A stretch of 64,000 bases of DNA. It comes from Alphaproteobacteria bacterium. GTDB taxonomy: Bacteria > Pseudomonadota > Alphaproteobacteria > Rhizobiales > Xanthobacteraceae. The stretch is taken from the NCBI GenBank assembly GCA_037200445.1, contig JBBCGH010000001.1, positions 62,001 through 126,000 of the forward strand, written 5' to 3'. This document shows, piece after piece, positions 1-9,269 of this stretch; the stretch's first letter is position 1, and every line of letters begins with the position of its first letter. The notes beneath the pieces are model-generated. The model made no database searches and had not been told where the DNA came from. It saw nothing but the letters and a program-made list of their open reading frames with translations. The translations under genes and the position numbers were made by a program.

Positions 1-1
1 C

Positions 2-544
2 CGCCCGGTCGAGACCGCGGTCGACCTCATTCGCGCCGGCAAGGCGGGCGCGATCTACACCGGCCGCATGGAGTTCGGCCCGCGTGCGCTCGGTGCGCGC
101 TCGATCATCGCCTCCCCGCACGATCACGCGATCAACGATCTCCTCAACAAGCGCCTCGACCGCTCCGAGTTCATGCCGTTCGCGCCCTACGTGCTGGAGG
201 AGGACGCGGCGCGCGTGTTCGAGATCACCGAGGTGAACCGCTACGCGGCGCACTTCATGACCATCACATGCGGCGTGAAGCCGGAGTGGCGCGCGCGGAT
301 TCCGGCCGTGGTGCATGTTGACGGCACGGCGCGGCCGCAGATCGTGCGCGGCGACGAGAACCCGTTGTTTGCCGCGATCCTGCGCCGCTTCCGCGATCAG
401 ACGGAACTGCCGGTGCTGATCAATACCTCATTCAACGTGCACGAGGAGCCGATCGTGAACCGGCCACAGGAGTGCCTGCAGGCGCTCTCCGACGGGCGCG
501 TGGATTTCGTGGTCACGCAGCAGGCGGTGTATGTGAAGGGATAG
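2..544 (+). CDS. Carbamoyltransferase, C-terminal part (5' end outside window)
   Basis: This is the C-terminal part of a NodU/CmcH/TobZ-type carbamoyltransferase, which moves a carbamoyl group from carbamoyl phosphate onto a sugar or antibiotic hydroxyl. The reading frame is open from the first bases of the window. It carries the family signature GRMEFGPRALGARS near residues 22-35 of the visible part, and later LINTSFNVHEEP, typical of the C-terminal YrdC-like/Kae1-like half. It ends at TAG 542-544. The N-terminal catalytic half is missing, so the substrate cannot be judged. A nodulation or surface-glycan role is possible but is only inference. Confidence 0.85.
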   Translation, partial: RPVETAVDLIRAGKAGAIYTGRMEFGPRALGARSIIASPHDHAINDLLNKRLDRSEFMPFAPYVLEEDAARVFEITEVNRYAAHFMTITCGVKPEWRARIPAVVHVDGTARPQIVRGDENPLFAAILRRFRDQTELPVLINTSFNVHEEPIVNRPQECLQALSDGRVDFVVTQQAVYVKG

Positions 545-545
545 C

Positions 546-674
546 CTGTGTCCCGCACGCGATGCCGCGCGTCTTCGCGGTGCATCGCAGATGCGGGACC
601 GCCCCAAGCTGAGCTCTTGGCGGTCCCGGTTCAGCAGCGCATCATTTCATGCTGCGCTGCGCCCGGGACACGAG
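546..674. repeat. Intergenic repeat, CAGCAGCGCATCATT family
   Basis: This gene-free spacer holds a GC-rich inverted repeat with the core CAGCAGCGCATCATTTCATG and CGCTGCGCCCGGGACA. Close relatives of the same core, in inverted orientation, occur at 47,113-47,165 and 54,612-54,665. It sits between two convergent genes and could act as a bidirectional hairpin, although there is no clear T-tract. Confidence 0.7.
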
Positions 675-675
675 T

Positions 676-1557
676 TCATTTCTGGCACACCGGACAAAAA
701 AACGTGCTCCGCGTCCCCTGCACGATACGCTTGATCATGCCCTTGCACTTCGGCGTCGGGCACTTCTCGCCTTCGCGGTCGTAAACGCGGAAATTGTGCT
801 GGAAATCGCCGAGCTCGCCGTCGGTGCGGCGATGGTCGCGCAGCGACGAGCCGCCGGCGCGGATCGCATCGTTGAGCACTCCGCGGATCGCGTCGGCGAG
901 CGCATGCGCGCGCGCGTTCGGCTTGCCCTGCCTGTCCGCGATCGTCGAGGCGATGCGCTTTGGCGACAGATGCGCCCGGTGCAACGCCTCGCACACATAG
1001 ATGTTGCCGAGCCCCGCGACGACGCGCTGGTCGGAGAGCGCGGCTTTCAATGACGTCTTCTTGCCCGCGCAGGCCTCAGCCAGCATCGCGCCGTCGAACG
1101 CATTGCCGAGCGGCTCCGGCCCGAGCAGCTCGATCATCGGGTCGCGCGCGAGTTCATCGCGCACGATCAGCTTCATGTAACCGAAGCGGCGCGGATCGTT
1201 AAAGGTGACGATCGCGCCGTTCGACATGTGAAACACCACATGGTCGTGCGCTGAAAGCTTGCCGCGCGCATGATGGAATTTGCCGGGTCCCTTCTCGTCG
1301 CTGCCGTGCAGAACGCGAAACGAGCCCGACATGCCGAGGTGCATCAGCAGCACCTCGCCGGAGGAGAGGTCCGCGAGCAGATATTTCGCCCGCCGGCCCA
1401 AGCTCTCGACGCTCGCGCCCTCGAGCCGCTTGTTGAAATTCTTCGGGAAGGGGAAGCGCAGGTCCGGCCGGCGCTGCTCGACGCGCACGAAGCGCGCACC
1501 CTCCATCACGGGCTGCAGGCCACGACGCACGGTCTCGACTTCGGGAAGTTCGGGCAT
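676..1557 (-). CDS. mutM: Formamidopyrimidine-DNA glycosylase (Fpg/MutM)
   Basis: Base-excision repair enzyme that removes 8-oxoguanine and formamidopyrimidines and nicks the abasic site. The start at 1557 gives the essential N-terminus [14 protein letters not shown], in which the exposed Pro2 is the catalytic nucleophile and Glu3 the acid. The frame is open about 40 codons further upstream, but that part is repeat-derived and is rejected. The C-terminus has the zinc finger CPTPKC...CPVCQK that binds the lesion strand. The length of 293 aa is normal. It is divergent from ubiE, with a repeat-filled spacer between them. Confidence 0.96.
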   Translation of the reverse strand: MPELPEVETVRRGLQPVMEGARFVRVEQRRPDLRFPFPKNFNKRLEGASVESLGRRAKYLLADLSSGEVLLMHLGMSGSFRVLHGSDEKGPGKFHHARGKLSAHDHVVFHMSNGAIVTFNDPRRFGYMKLIVRDELARDPMIELLGPEPLGNAFDGAMLAEACAGKKTSLKAALSDQRVVAGLGNIYVCEALHRAHLSPKRIASTIADRQGKPNARAHALADAIRGVLNDAIRAGGSSLRDHRRTDGELGDFQHNFRVYDREGEKCPTPKCKGMIKRIVQGTRSTFFCPVCQK

Positions 1558-1566
1558 GGTTAATTC

Positions 1567-1722
1567 TGCACCTCGTCCTGATGAGGAGCGTTGCCATAGC
1601 GCGTCGAAGACGCGCGTAAACGCGCTTATGGCAACGCGTCTCGAAGGATGGCGGCAAACGCCGGCGTATGTGGCCATGGTTCGAGACGCCGCCTTTGGCG
1701 GCTCCTCACCATGAGGACTGAG
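1567..1722. repeat. Composite inverted repeat between mutM and ubiE (GACGCGCGTAAACGCGC family)
   Basis: GTTGCCATA at 1590-1598 is perfectly complementary to TATGGCAAC at 1627-1635, enclosing the core GACGCGCGTAAACGCGC. Smaller palindromes flank it on the downstream side. The same core recurs at about 11,695, 30,200 (opposite orientation) and 47,215. It occupies the divergent promoter spacer of mutM and ubiE. Confidence 0.7.
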
Positions 1723-1763
1723 GTTATGTAGCGTCCAAACACCGCCCGCGCTATGGTCGCCGC

Positions 1764-2546
1764 ATGCCCGACCATACCCATTTCGGCTACCGCGACGTGC
1801 CGCTTTCCGACAAGCAGGCGCTGGTCGACGATGCGTTTCACAAGGTGGCGCGGCGCTACGATCTGATGAACGACCTGATGTCGGGCGGGCTGCATCGCGC
1901 CTGGAAGGACGCGCTCGTCACGGCGATCAATCCGCCGACAAAAGGCCGCCCCGGCCGTCTTGACGAAAAACCGGACAGAGATTTTGCGCTGCTCGATGTC
2001 GCGGGCGGCACCGGCGACGTCTCGTTTCGCACCATCGCGGCGGGCGGCGCGGGCACGCACGCGACGGTCGCCGACATCAACGCCGAGATGCTCGCCGTCG
2101 GGCGCGAGCGAGCGCGGGCAAGCGGTCTCGACGACGTGGTGAGGTTCGTCGATGCGAACGCTGAGTCGCTGCCGCTCCCCGACAAGAGCTTCGACGCGGT
2201 GTCGATCGCCTTCGGCATCCGCAACGTGCCGCGCATCGAGGTGGCACTGTCCGAGATGCACCGCGTGCTGAAACTTGGCGGGCGGTTTCTCTGCCTCGAA
2301 TTCTCCAACGTCGATGTGCCCGGCCTCGATGCGCTCTACCAGGCCTATTCGTTCAACGTCGTTCCGGCGCTCGGCCGTGCGGTCGTGGGCGATGCCGAGC
2401 CCTATCGCTATCTGGTCGAATCGATCCGCCGCTTTCCGCGTCCGAACGCTTTCGCCGGAATGATGCGCACGGCCGGCTTTGCGCGCGTGTCGCACCGGGC
2501 CATCAGCGGCGGCATTGTGGCCCTTCATTCCGGCTGGCGTCTGTGA
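1764..2546 (+). CDS. ubiE: Demethylmenaquinone/2-methoxy-6-polyprenylbenzoquinol methyltransferase UbiE
   Basis: SAM-dependent C-methyltransferase of ubiquinone biosynthesis. The SAM-binding motif [15 protein letters not shown], lies at residues 76-89. Family motifs [15 protein letters not shown] near the N-terminus, AFGIRNV in the middle, and FLCLEFS are all visible. The length of 260 aa is normal. Its TGA overlaps the GTG start of ubiB (GTGA), so the two are probably translationally coupled. ubiE-ubiB adjacency is usual in alphaproteobacteria. Confidence 0.95.
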   Translation: MPDHTHFGYRDVPLSDKQALVDDAFHKVARRYDLMNDLMSGGLHRAWKDALVTAINPPTKGRPGRLDEKPDRDFALLDVAGGTGDVSFRTIAAGGAGTHATVADINAEMLAVGRERARASGLDDVVRFVDANAESLPLPDKSFDAVSIAFGIRNVPRIEVALSEMHRVLKLGGRFLCLEFSNVDVPGLDALYQAYSFNVVPALGRAVVGDAEPYRYLVESIRRFPRPNAFAGMMRTAGFARVSHRAISGGIVALHSGWRL

Positions 2547-4102
2547 TCGCTGCGGCCGGCCATCTCTTCCGCCTCACCCGCGCCGGCTTCGTGTTCGCCC
2601 GCGAGGGCGTGCTCGGGTTGGTGGATCCCGCGCCCCTGCCGGGCCCCGCGCGGCTCGGACTGAAACTCGCGCGGTTGTTCGAGCGGCCGACCGCAGAAGG
2701 CGCATCGGTCAGGCTTTCCACGGCACTGACCCGGCTCGGGCCGACCTACGTCAAGCTCGGGCAGTTCCTTGCGACGCGGCCCGACATCGTCGGCCCTGCG
2801 CTCGCACGCGATCTGGAATCGCTGCAGGACCGCATGGCACCGTTCCCGCAAGCCGAGGCCGAAGCGGCGGTCACCGCCGCGCTCGGCAAGTCCTTGAAGG
2901 ACGTTTACCTCTCGTTCGGCCCCGCGGTGGCGGCGGCGTCCATTGCGCAGGTGCACAAGGCGGAAGCCGACGGGCATCCGCTCGCTGTGAAGGTGCTCCG
3001 CCCCGGTATCGAGCGGCGTTTCAAGTCCGACCTCGACACGATGTATTTCGCGGCGCGCAATGCCGAACGCCGCTCGGCCGAGGCACGCCGGCTGCGCGTT
3101 GTCGAAGTCGTCGACACGCTGGCGCGTTCGGTCACCATCGAGATGGACCTGCGGCTGGAGGCCGCCGCCATCGCAGAGATGCGCGACAACACCGAAAGCG
3201 ACGCAGGCTTCCGCGTGCCGGCGATCGACTGGGAGCGCACCGCGCGGGCCGTGCTGACGCTCGAATGGATCGACGGCACGCCGCTGTCCAGTCGCGCCGC
3301 GCTGGACGCGCGCGGGCTCGATCTGCCGGCGCTCGGCCGCGCGCTGATGCAGACCTTCCTGCGCCACGCGCTGCGCGACGGCTTCTTCCACGCCGACATG
3401 CATCCCGGAAACCTGTTCGTCGATGCCGACGGCCGCATCGCGGCGGTCGATTTCGGCATCATGGGCCGCCTGTCGCCGAAGGAGCGGCGCTTCCTCGCCG
3501 AAATCCTCTACGGCTTCATCACCCGCAATTATCATCGCACCGCGGAGGTGCACTTCGAGGCGGGCTACGTGCCGCCGCACCATTCGGTCGAGAGCTTCGC
3601 CCAGGCGATCCGCGCCATCGGCGAGCCGATCCACAACAAATCCGCGTCGGAAATCTCCATGGCGAAGTTGTTGACCCTGCTGTTCGAGATCACCGGCCTG
3701 TTCGACATGAGGACGCGGCCGGAGCTCTTGATGCTGCAGAAGACCATGGTGGTGGTCGAGGGCGTGGCGCGCTCGTTCGATCCGAACCTTGACATGTGGG
3801 CGACGGCGGAGCCGGTGGTGCAGGAATGGATCGAGCGCAATCTGGGTCCTGCCGGCCGACTGGAAGACGCCGCGCAGGGCGCGGGCGAAGTCGGGAAATT
3901 TTTGGGCGACGTGCCGGGCCTGCTCGGCCGCGCCGCGCGCATCACCGACCAGCTCGATGCCGCGACACGCGACGGGTTGGTGCTGGCGCCCGAAACGGTC
4001 GCGGCGATCGGCCAAGCAGAAGCCCGCCGCAGCCGCTGGACCACGGCGGCGCTGTGGATGATCGCGCTGCTGCTGGCGGTGGTGATCTGGAAGCTGGTTT
4101 GA
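2543..4102 (+). CDS. ubiB: ABC1/ADCK-family atypical kinase UbiB
   Basis: Atypical protein-kinase-like ATPase needed for ubiquinone biosynthesis. It starts with GTG overlapping the ubiE stop. The family KxGQ motif appears as [13 protein letters not shown] near residue 73, followed by the Ala-rich nucleotide loop [12 protein letters not shown] and the invariant lysine in [23 protein letters not shown] and [10 protein letters not shown] are the catalytic-loop and metal-binding motifs. The C-terminus ends in a hydrophobic helix, so the protein is probably membrane anchored. Its TGA at 4100-4102 is the first part of the palindromic site upstream of coaBC. Confidence 0.94.
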   Translation: MIAAAGHLFRLTRAGFVFAREGVLGLVDPAPLPGPARLGLKLARLFERPTAEGASVRLSTALTRLGPTYVKLGQFLATRPDIVGPALARDLESLQDRMAPFPQAEAEAAVTAALGKSLKDVYLSFGPAVAAASIAQVHKAEADGHPLAVKVLRPGIERRFKSDLDTMYFAARNAERRSAEARRLRVVEVVDTLARSVTIEMDLRLEAAAIAEMRDNTESDAGFRVPAIDWERTARAVLTLEWIDGTPLSSRAALDARGLDLPALGRALMQTFLRHALRDGFFHADMHPGNLFVDADGRIAAVDFGIMGRLSPKERRFLAEILYGFITRNYHRTAEVHFEAGYVPPHHSVESFAQAIRAIGEPIHNKSASEISMAKLLTLLFEITGLFDMRTRPELLMLQKTMVVVEGVARSFDPNLDMWATAEPVVQEWIERNLGPAGRLEDAAQGAGEVGKFLGDVPGLLGRAARITDQLDAATRDGLVLAPETVAAIGQAEARRSRWTTAALWMIALLLAVVIWKLV

Positions 4103-4125
4103 TTGCATTGATTGCAGTGCAATCA
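4100..4125. promoter_or_regulatory. Palindromic operator-like site upstream of RHH-CoaBC
   Basis: TGATTGCA occurs at 4100-4107 and again at 4109-4116. It is followed after one base by the exact reverse complement TGCAATCA at 4118-4125. The last two form a perfect 17-bp palindrome with a single central base, and the three half-sites are spaced 9 bp apart. The site lies 16 bp before the ATG of a gene whose N-terminus is a ribbon-helix-helix DNA-binding domain. A self-binding operator is the obvious inference. Confidence 0.55.
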
Positions 4126-4141
4126 TACGCTAGGGTGGCGC

Positions 4142-5575
4142 ATGGGTTCGCTCACGGTCCGCAACCTGCCCGAAAGCGTGAAGAAGCGGCTGCGGCTGCG
4201 CGCGGCCGCGAACGGCCGTTCGATGGAAGAGGAAGTCCGCCTGCTGCTGGCCGAGGGCGCGGCTGAGCCTGCTCTCGTGAGAACGCCGAGTACGCCCAAG
4301 CCAGCAAAGCAATCCGAAGCAGATGCAACGCAGTCGGCGGCGCGCCGCGTGCTGCTCATCATCGCCGGTGGAATCGCGGCCTACAAATCGCTCGACCTGA
4401 TCCGACGCCTGCGCGAGCGCGACATCGCGATGCGCGTGGTGATGACCAAGGCCGCGCAGGAGTTCATCACGCCGATGTCGGTCGGCGCGATCGCAGGCGA
4501 AAAGCCGTTCACCGAACTGTTCGATCAGCCCAGCGAGTTCGACGTCGGGCACATCCGCCTTGCGCGCGACAGCGACCTGATCGTGGTAGCGCCCGCCACC
4601 GCCGACATCATGGCCAAGATGGCAAACGGGCACGCGGACGATCTCGCGACCGCGGTTCTGCTCGCGACCGACAAACAGGTCCTGCTCGCGCCGGCGATGA
4701 ACGCGCGCATGTGGAGCAATAAGCCGACGCAGCGGAATCTGAAAACGCTCCTCGCCGATGGCGTGGTCACGGTCGGGCCGAACGCGGGCGAGATGGCGGA
4801 GAGCGGCGAGGCCGGGCTCGGCCGAATGGCCGAGCCGCTCGAAATCGTCGCGGCGATCGAGAAGTATCTGGCGGGCCATCCGGACGCCACCGACTCGGTC
4901 GGCGGGACGGGAATGCCCCTCGCCGGCAAGCGCATCCTGGTCACCGCCGGGCCGACGCATGAGCCGATCGATCCGGTGCGCTACATCGCGAACCGCTCGT
5001 CGGGGAAACAAGGACACGCGATTGCGCGCGCGACCGCCGCCGCGGGCGCCAGCGTGACGCTGGTGACTGGCCCGGTAAACTTGCCCGATCCGCCCGGCGT
5101 GAAGACCGTGCGTGTCGAAAGCGCGCGCGACATGCTCAAGGCGGTCGAGGCTGCGCTTCCGGTGGATGTCGGCGTCTTCGCCGCCGCCGTCGCCGACTGG
5201 CGGACCGCAGACGCGGGCGAGCAGAAGCTCAAGAAAGACGGCAGCGGCCCGCCGCAGCTTGCGCTGGTCGAGAACCCTGACATCCTCGCGACCGTGTCGG
5301 AGCTCAAGGCGAAACGTCCTCCGTTGGTGATCGGCTTTGCGGCTGAAACCGAAAAGGTCATCGAACACGCCAAAGCGAAGCTCAAGCGCAAGGGCTGCGA
5401 CTGGATCCTGGCGAACGACGTATCGGCCGAAAGCGGCGTCATGGGCGGCGACGCCAACACCATTCATCTGGTGACCGCGAAGGGCGTCGAGCACTGGCCG
5501 ACACAGTCCAAGGATGCGGTCGCCGCCATGCTGGTCGGGCGCATCGCGGAGTCGCTCAAAGGTAATCCGCAATGA
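4142..5575 (+). CDS. coaBC: CoaBC (phosphopantothenoylcysteine synthetase/decarboxylase) with N-terminal FitA-like RHH domain
   Basis: Bifunctional coenzyme A enzyme. CoaC is a flavin-dependent decarboxylase, with the fold starting at [18 protein letters not shown] near residue 68 and the active-site motif PAMNARMW. CoaB is the ligase, with NRSSGKQG and AAVADWR. At 477 aa it is about 70 aa longer than the E. coli protein (about 406 aa). The extra N-terminus, residues 1-40 beginning [20 protein letters not shown] and continuing with an [10 protein letters not shown] helix, looks like a FitA-type ribbon-helix-helix antitoxin. A Pro/Ala-rich linker follows. The ATG at 4142 is preferred to one ten codons upstream, because that one lies inside the palindrome. 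The TGA overlaps the dut start. Confidence 0.93.
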   Translation: MGSLTVRNLPESVKKRLRLRAAANGRSMEEEVRLLLAEGAAEPALVRTPSTPKPAKQSEADATQSAARRVLLIIAGGIAAYKSLDLIRRLRERDIAMRVVMTKAAQEFITPMSVGAIAGEKPFTELFDQPSEFDVGHIRLARDSDLIVVAPATADIMAKMANGHADDLATAVLLATDKQVLLAPAMNARMWSNKPTQRNLKTLLADGVVTVGPNAGEMAESGEAGLGRMAEPLEIVAAIEKYLAGHPDATDSVGGTGMPLAGKRILVTAGPTHEPIDPVRYIANRSSGKQGHAIARATAAAGASVTLVTGPVNLPDPPGVKTVRVESARDMLKAVEAALPVDVGVFAAAVADWRTADAGEQKLKKDGSGPPQLALVENPDILATVSELKAKRPPLVIGFAAETEKVIEHAKAKLKRKGCDWILANDVSAESGVMGGDANTIHLVTAKGVEHWPTQSKDAVAAMLVGRIAESLKGNPQ

Positions 5576-6036
5576 GCGAGATTGCCCTACGCATCATGCG
5601 CTTCCCGCACGGCGCGGATTTGCCGTTGCCCTCGTATCAAAGCGACGGCGCTTCGGGACTCGATCTCCTCGCCGCCGTGCCCGCCGATGCGCCGCTCACG
5701 ATTGCGCCGGGCCAGTACGCCGCGGTGCCGACCGGCATCGCGATCGCGCTTCCACCCGGCACCGAGGCGCAGGTGCGCCCGCGCTCGGGTCTCGCGCGCC
5801 GGTACGGCGTGACCGTGCTCAATTCGCCCGGCACCGTCGACGCCGACTATCGCGGCGAGATCCAGGTGCTGCTGATCAATCACGGCGGCGCGCCATTTAT
5901 GATCACGCGCGGCCTGCGGATGGCCCAGCTCGTCGTGGCGCACGTCGTGCGCATCGGGCTGCAAGAGGTCATGGAACTCGATGGAACCCCGCGTGGAATC
6001 AGAGGATTTGGTTCAACCGGTGCGGGTGGCCGCTAG
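5572..6036 (+). CDS. dut: Deoxyuridine 5'-triphosphate nucleotidohydrolase (dUTPase)
   Basis: Hydrolyses dUTP to dUMP and pyrophosphate, keeping uracil out of DNA and feeding dTMP synthesis. The trimeric dUTPase motifs are present in order: [43 protein letters not shown] and the C-terminal [10 protein letters not shown] arm. The length of 154 aa is normal. The start overlaps the coaBC stop as ATGA, so it is coupled to coaBC. coaBC-dut adjacency is usual in rhizobia. Confidence 0.96.
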   Translation: MSEIALRIMRFPHGADLPLPSYQSDGASGLDLLAAVPADAPLTIAPGQYAAVPTGIAIALPPGTEAQVRPRSGLARRYGVTVLNSPGTVDADYRGEIQVLLINHGGAPFMITRGLRMAQLVVAHVVRIGLQEVMELDGTPRGIRGFGSTGAGGR

Positions 6037-6037
6037 C

Positions 6038-6075
6038 TTGCACACATGTGCGCTGCGCGCCTAGTATTTAAATAC
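6038..6075 (+). promoter_or_regulatory. Promoter with overlapping 12-bp palindrome before the Rrf2 gene
   Basis: TTGCAC (6038-6043) and TAGTAT (6062-6067) are 18 bp apart and resemble a sigma-70 promoter. The perfect 12-bp palindrome GTATTTAAATAC (6064-6075) overlaps the -10 box and lies 19 bp before the ATG. Rrf2 regulators often control their own promoter, so this is a plausible operator. Confidence 0.45.
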
Positions 6076-6094
6076 CCACCGTGTTCTTCCCAAC

Positions 6095-6505
6095 ATGTCT
6101 TTCCTTCCGCGCAAGGGTTTGCTTGCGATCGCAGCTGTGGTTGACGTTGCGCTCAACGGGCGCGAACGCCCCGTCTCCGCACGCAAGCTTGCCGCACGCC
6201 ATAGTCTACCGGCGCGCCATCTCGAGCCGGTGCTCCAGGCGCTGGTGCACGAGGGCATTTTCAACGGCGTGCGCGGCCCGCGCGGCGGCTATGAGCTCGC
6301 CCGCGAGCGCAAGCGCATCAGCGTCGCCGACATTCTGCGCGCCGCGGGCAGCGTCAACGACGAAGACGACGCGCCGGGCTCGCGCATCCTCGAACAGGCC
6401 GTGCTTCCGGCGCTTGTGGAAGCCGAACGCGCTTTCGTGGCGGCGCTCGCGCGGCTCAGCCTCGACGACATCGTGCGCCGTGCGGAGGCGCTGCCGCGCG
6501 GCTGA
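6095..6505 (+). CDS. Rrf2-family transcriptional regulator
   Basis: Winged-helix regulator of 136 aa. The helix-turn-helix spans about residues 28-60 (SARKLAARHSLPARHLEPVL) with the family wing GVRGPRGGYELAR. The three cysteines that bind a [2Fe-2S] cluster in IscR and NsrR are absent, so it is not a typical Fe-S sensor. It stands alone between dut and divL. The target is unknown apart from its own promoter, where a perfect palindrome overlaps the -10 region. Confidence 0.85.
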   Translation: MSFLPRKGLLAIAAVVDVALNGRERPVSARKLAARHSLPARHLEPVLQALVHEGIFNGVRGPRGGYELARERKRISVADILRAAGSVNDEDDAPGSRILEQAVLPALVEAERAFVAALARLSLDDIVRRAEALPRG

Positions 6506-6719
6506 AGTTTCGTGCTGTGGACATTGGGGACAGAGCCGCGAGCCGCGAGCCACGCTGACGGCGATCAGACGAGCCTCCCGTTCACGATCTGGACTCTTAC
6601 GGCGCGAGTCACCTTGGGGTTAAAGTCATTTGATTCGCGAACGACATGGCGGATGTCGTCGCGTTCAGTGATGTACCGGGCCTCGTCCCGGCCGGGGTCG
6701 GCTCCGCAAGGGCACGGGA

Positions 6720-9254
6720 ATGCCGGACACGATCCGGAAACGGTGCGGCACAACGCATCCGTGGCGCGAGCGATTCGCTCAGGGCGCGGCGGCTCTCACA
6801 ATCCTTCTGCCAAGTCACGCCTGGGCGGAAAGCCGCGTGCTGCATCCGATTTCGGATTATTTCGAGGCATTCGCGTCGCTCGAGCGGCATGAAGTCGCGG
6901 CGCTTGCGCTGACCCTCGGCGTCATCCTGTTTGCGGTCGCAACCGCAATCGCGCTGTTGCGCACGCGGGCGCGCCTCACTCAGCAAATTGTGGCCTGCCA
7001 TTCGGAAATCAACGAGCTGCGCGAGGAGCGCGACCGCGCCAATGCGTTGCTGCTCGCCGAGCCGCAGGTGATCGTGGTCTGGCCCGCCGGCGCCGACGAG
7101 CCGGACATTTCGGGCGACGTCTCGATCCTCCTGCGCACACCGCTGCCACGCCGCGTACTCGCGTTCGGCACCTGGCTCGAGCCCGAACAGGCGCACGCCA
7201 TGGAGGACGTGGTCGACGCGCTGCGCACCGAGGGCAAGGGTTTTTCGCTTGCGCTCACCACGCTGCAACGGCGCCACGTCATGGCCGAGGGCCGCGCGAT
7301 CGGCGGGCGTGCGGTGCTGCGCATCAAGGATTTGACCGGTGCCCAGAGCGAACTCGCCGCGCTTGCGGCCAGTCACGAGCAATTGCGCCGCGATATCGAC
7401 ACGGTAGCGCACCTGCTCGAAGCACTCCCCGCGCCGGTCTGGGCGCGCGACGGGAAGGGGCGGCTCACCTGGGTCAACGCCGCCTACGCGCGGGCCGTCG
7501 AGGCCCGCGACGGCGCGGATGCGGTCGCGCGCAACCTCGAAATCCTCGATCCGGGGGCGCGCGATGCCGCCCTCAACGCGCATGCCGCGCGCACATACTA
7601 CGAGGCGCGTCTGCCGGTGATCGTCGCCGGCACACGGCGTATCCTGCAGGTGATCGACCGGCCGTCCGCGGGCGGCAGCGCCGGCATCGGCATCGACGTG
7701 ACCGAGAGCGAGGCGATGCACGCCGAGCTCGCCCGCATGACTGAGGCGCATCGGCGCACGCTCGACCAGCTCACCACCGCAGTCGCGATCTTCAAGGCCA
7801 ACCAGCGCCTGACGTTCTACAACGCGGCCTTCCGCCAGCTGTGGGGGCTCGAGCCGGCGTTCCTCGATTCCGAGCCGTCCGATTCCAGCGTACTGGACCG
7901 CCTGCGCACCGCGCGCAAGCTCCCGGAGCAGGCCGACTTCCGCAGGTGGAAGGCCGAACTGCACGAGGCCTATCGCGCAATCGAACCGCGCCAGCACGAA
8001 TGGTATCTGCCCGACGGGCGCACGCTGCGCGTCGTCACCACACCGAGCCCGGAGGGCGGCGTCACCTACCTGTTCGACGACGTGACCGAGCGGCTAAAAC
8101 TGGTGCGGCGCTACGAGGCGCTGATCGGTGTGCAGGGCGAAACGCTCGAGGCGCTCAACGAGGGCGTCGCGGTGTTCGGCAGCGACGGCCGGCTCGACCT
8201 GCATAACCCGGCCTTCGCGCGCCTGTGGCGGCTGAGTTCCAACGAGCTCAACGGGACCAATCCCGCCGAGCGCCCGCACATCGAGGCGGTGATGGCCTGG
8301 TGCACGCCGCTTTACGCCGACGAACCGTTCTGGATGCGGTTGCGCGGCGCGGTCACATCGCTGGAGGCGCGCGAGCCGATCCAGGCGCGGCTCGAACGCA
8401 CCGACGGCAGCGTGCTCGACTGCACCACGGCGCCGCTGCCCGACGGCGCGACGCTGGTGACCTTCCAGGATGTGACCGACTCGGTGAACGTCGAGCGCGC
8501 GCTGATCGAGCGTGCCGACGCGCTGCTGGACGCCGACCGGATCAAGAGCCAGTTCGTGCAGCACGTATCCTACGAATTGCGCACGCCGCTCACCAACATT
8601 ATCGGCTTCGCGCATCTTTTGCTCGATCCAGTGATCGGTCCGACAATTGGCCCCACCACCGAAAAGCAGCGCGATTACCTCGCCTCGATCGACCAGTCCT
8701 CGAGCGCGTTGCTCGCGATCATCAACGACATCCTCGACCTGACTACCATCGACGCCGGCGCGATGCCGCTCGATCTGAAGCAAGTCGACATCCGCGCCGC
8801 GGTCGATGCGGCCGCGCTCGGGCTGCAGGACCGCATCGCCGAGAAGGCCGTGCTGCTCGACGTGCGCGCTGCGCCCGATGTCGGCAGCTTCCTCGCCGAC
8901 GAGCGGCGCGTGCGGCAAATCCTGTTCAATCTCCTCTCCAATGCGATCAGCTTCTCGCCGGCAGGCGAGGTGGTGCGGGTGGTCGTCGAGCGGCGCGACG
9001 GCGCGGTCGTCTTCAGCGTGACCGACCGCGGCCCCGGTATCCCGGCCGAGATCAGCGAGCGCGTGTTCGACCGGTTCGAGAGCCACGCGCTTGGCTCGGA
9101 GCATCGCGGCGCAGGCCTCGGCCTTTCGATCGTGCGTTCCTTCGTCGAGCTGCATGGTGGTACGGTGAAGCTCGATTCGGCCGTAGGCCGCGGAACCACC
9201 GTCACCTGCATTTTCCCGCTCAAACGGGCGCCGCAGGAGGCGGCGGCGGAATAA
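6720..9254 (+). CDS. divL: DivL-type PAS sensor pseudokinase (Tyr at the phosphorylation site)
   Basis: Large sensor-kinase-like protein (844 aa). A hydrophobic segment at about 61-80 follows an Ala-rich N-terminus. PAS-like domains fill about 140-600, then a HisKA helix pair and an HATPase domain. The H-box reads HVSYELRTPL: Tyr618 replaces the phospho-histidine, the hallmark of Caulobacter DivL, which controls CckA-CtrA cell-cycle signalling without normal autophosphorylation. ATP-binding boxes look intact (NLLSNAISFSP, DRGPGIP, GAGLGLSIV). The following tsaE, nucleotidyltransferase and addBA fit the rhizobial divL neighbourhood. A sequencing error at Tyr618 is unlikely given this context. 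Confidence 0.88.
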   Translation: MPDTIRKRCGTTHPWRERFAQGAAALTILLPSHAWAESRVLHPISDYFEAFASLERHEVAALALTLGVILFAVATAIALLRTRARLTQQIVACHSEINELREERDRANALLLAEPQVIVVWPAGADEPDISGDVSILLRTPLPRRVLAFGTWLEPEQAHAMEDVVDALRTEGKGFSLALTTLQRRHVMAEGRAIGGRAVLRIKDLTGAQSELAALAASHEQLRRDIDTVAHLLEALPAPVWARDGKGRLTWVNAAYARAVEARDGADAVARNLEILDPGARDAALNAHAARTYYEARLPVIVAGTRRILQVIDRPSAGGSAGIGIDVTESEAMHAELARMTEAHRRTLDQLTTAVAIFKANQRLTFYNAAFRQLWGLEPAFLDSEPSDSSVLDRLRTARKLPEQADFRRWKAELHEAYRAIEPRQHEWYLPDGRTLRVVTTPSPEGGVTYLFDDVTERLKLVRRYEALIGVQGETLEALNEGVAVFGSDGRLDLHNPAFARLWRLSSNELNGTNPAERPHIEAVMAWCTPLYADEPFWMRLRGAVTSLEAREPIQARLERTDGSVLDCTTAPLPDGATLVTFQDVTDSVNVERALIERADALLDADRIKSQFVQHVSYELRTPLTNIIGFAHLLLDPVIGPTIGPTTEKQRDYLASIDQSSSALLAIINDILDLTTIDAGAMPLDLKQVDIRAAVDAAALGLQDRIAEKAVLLDVRAAPDVGSFLADERRVRQILFNLLSNAISFSPAGEVVRVVVERRDGAVVFSVTDRGPGIPAEISERVFDRFESHALGSEHRGAGLGLSIVRSFVELHGGTVKLDSAVGRGTTVTCIFPLKRAPQEAAAE

Positions 9255-9269
9255 CGCACTGTTGGGAAG

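Noticed and set aside
2525-5572. Long minus-strand open frames over ubiB and coaBC
   Set aside because: They overlap two unambiguous enzymes and show the Arg/His-rich composition of antisense frames.
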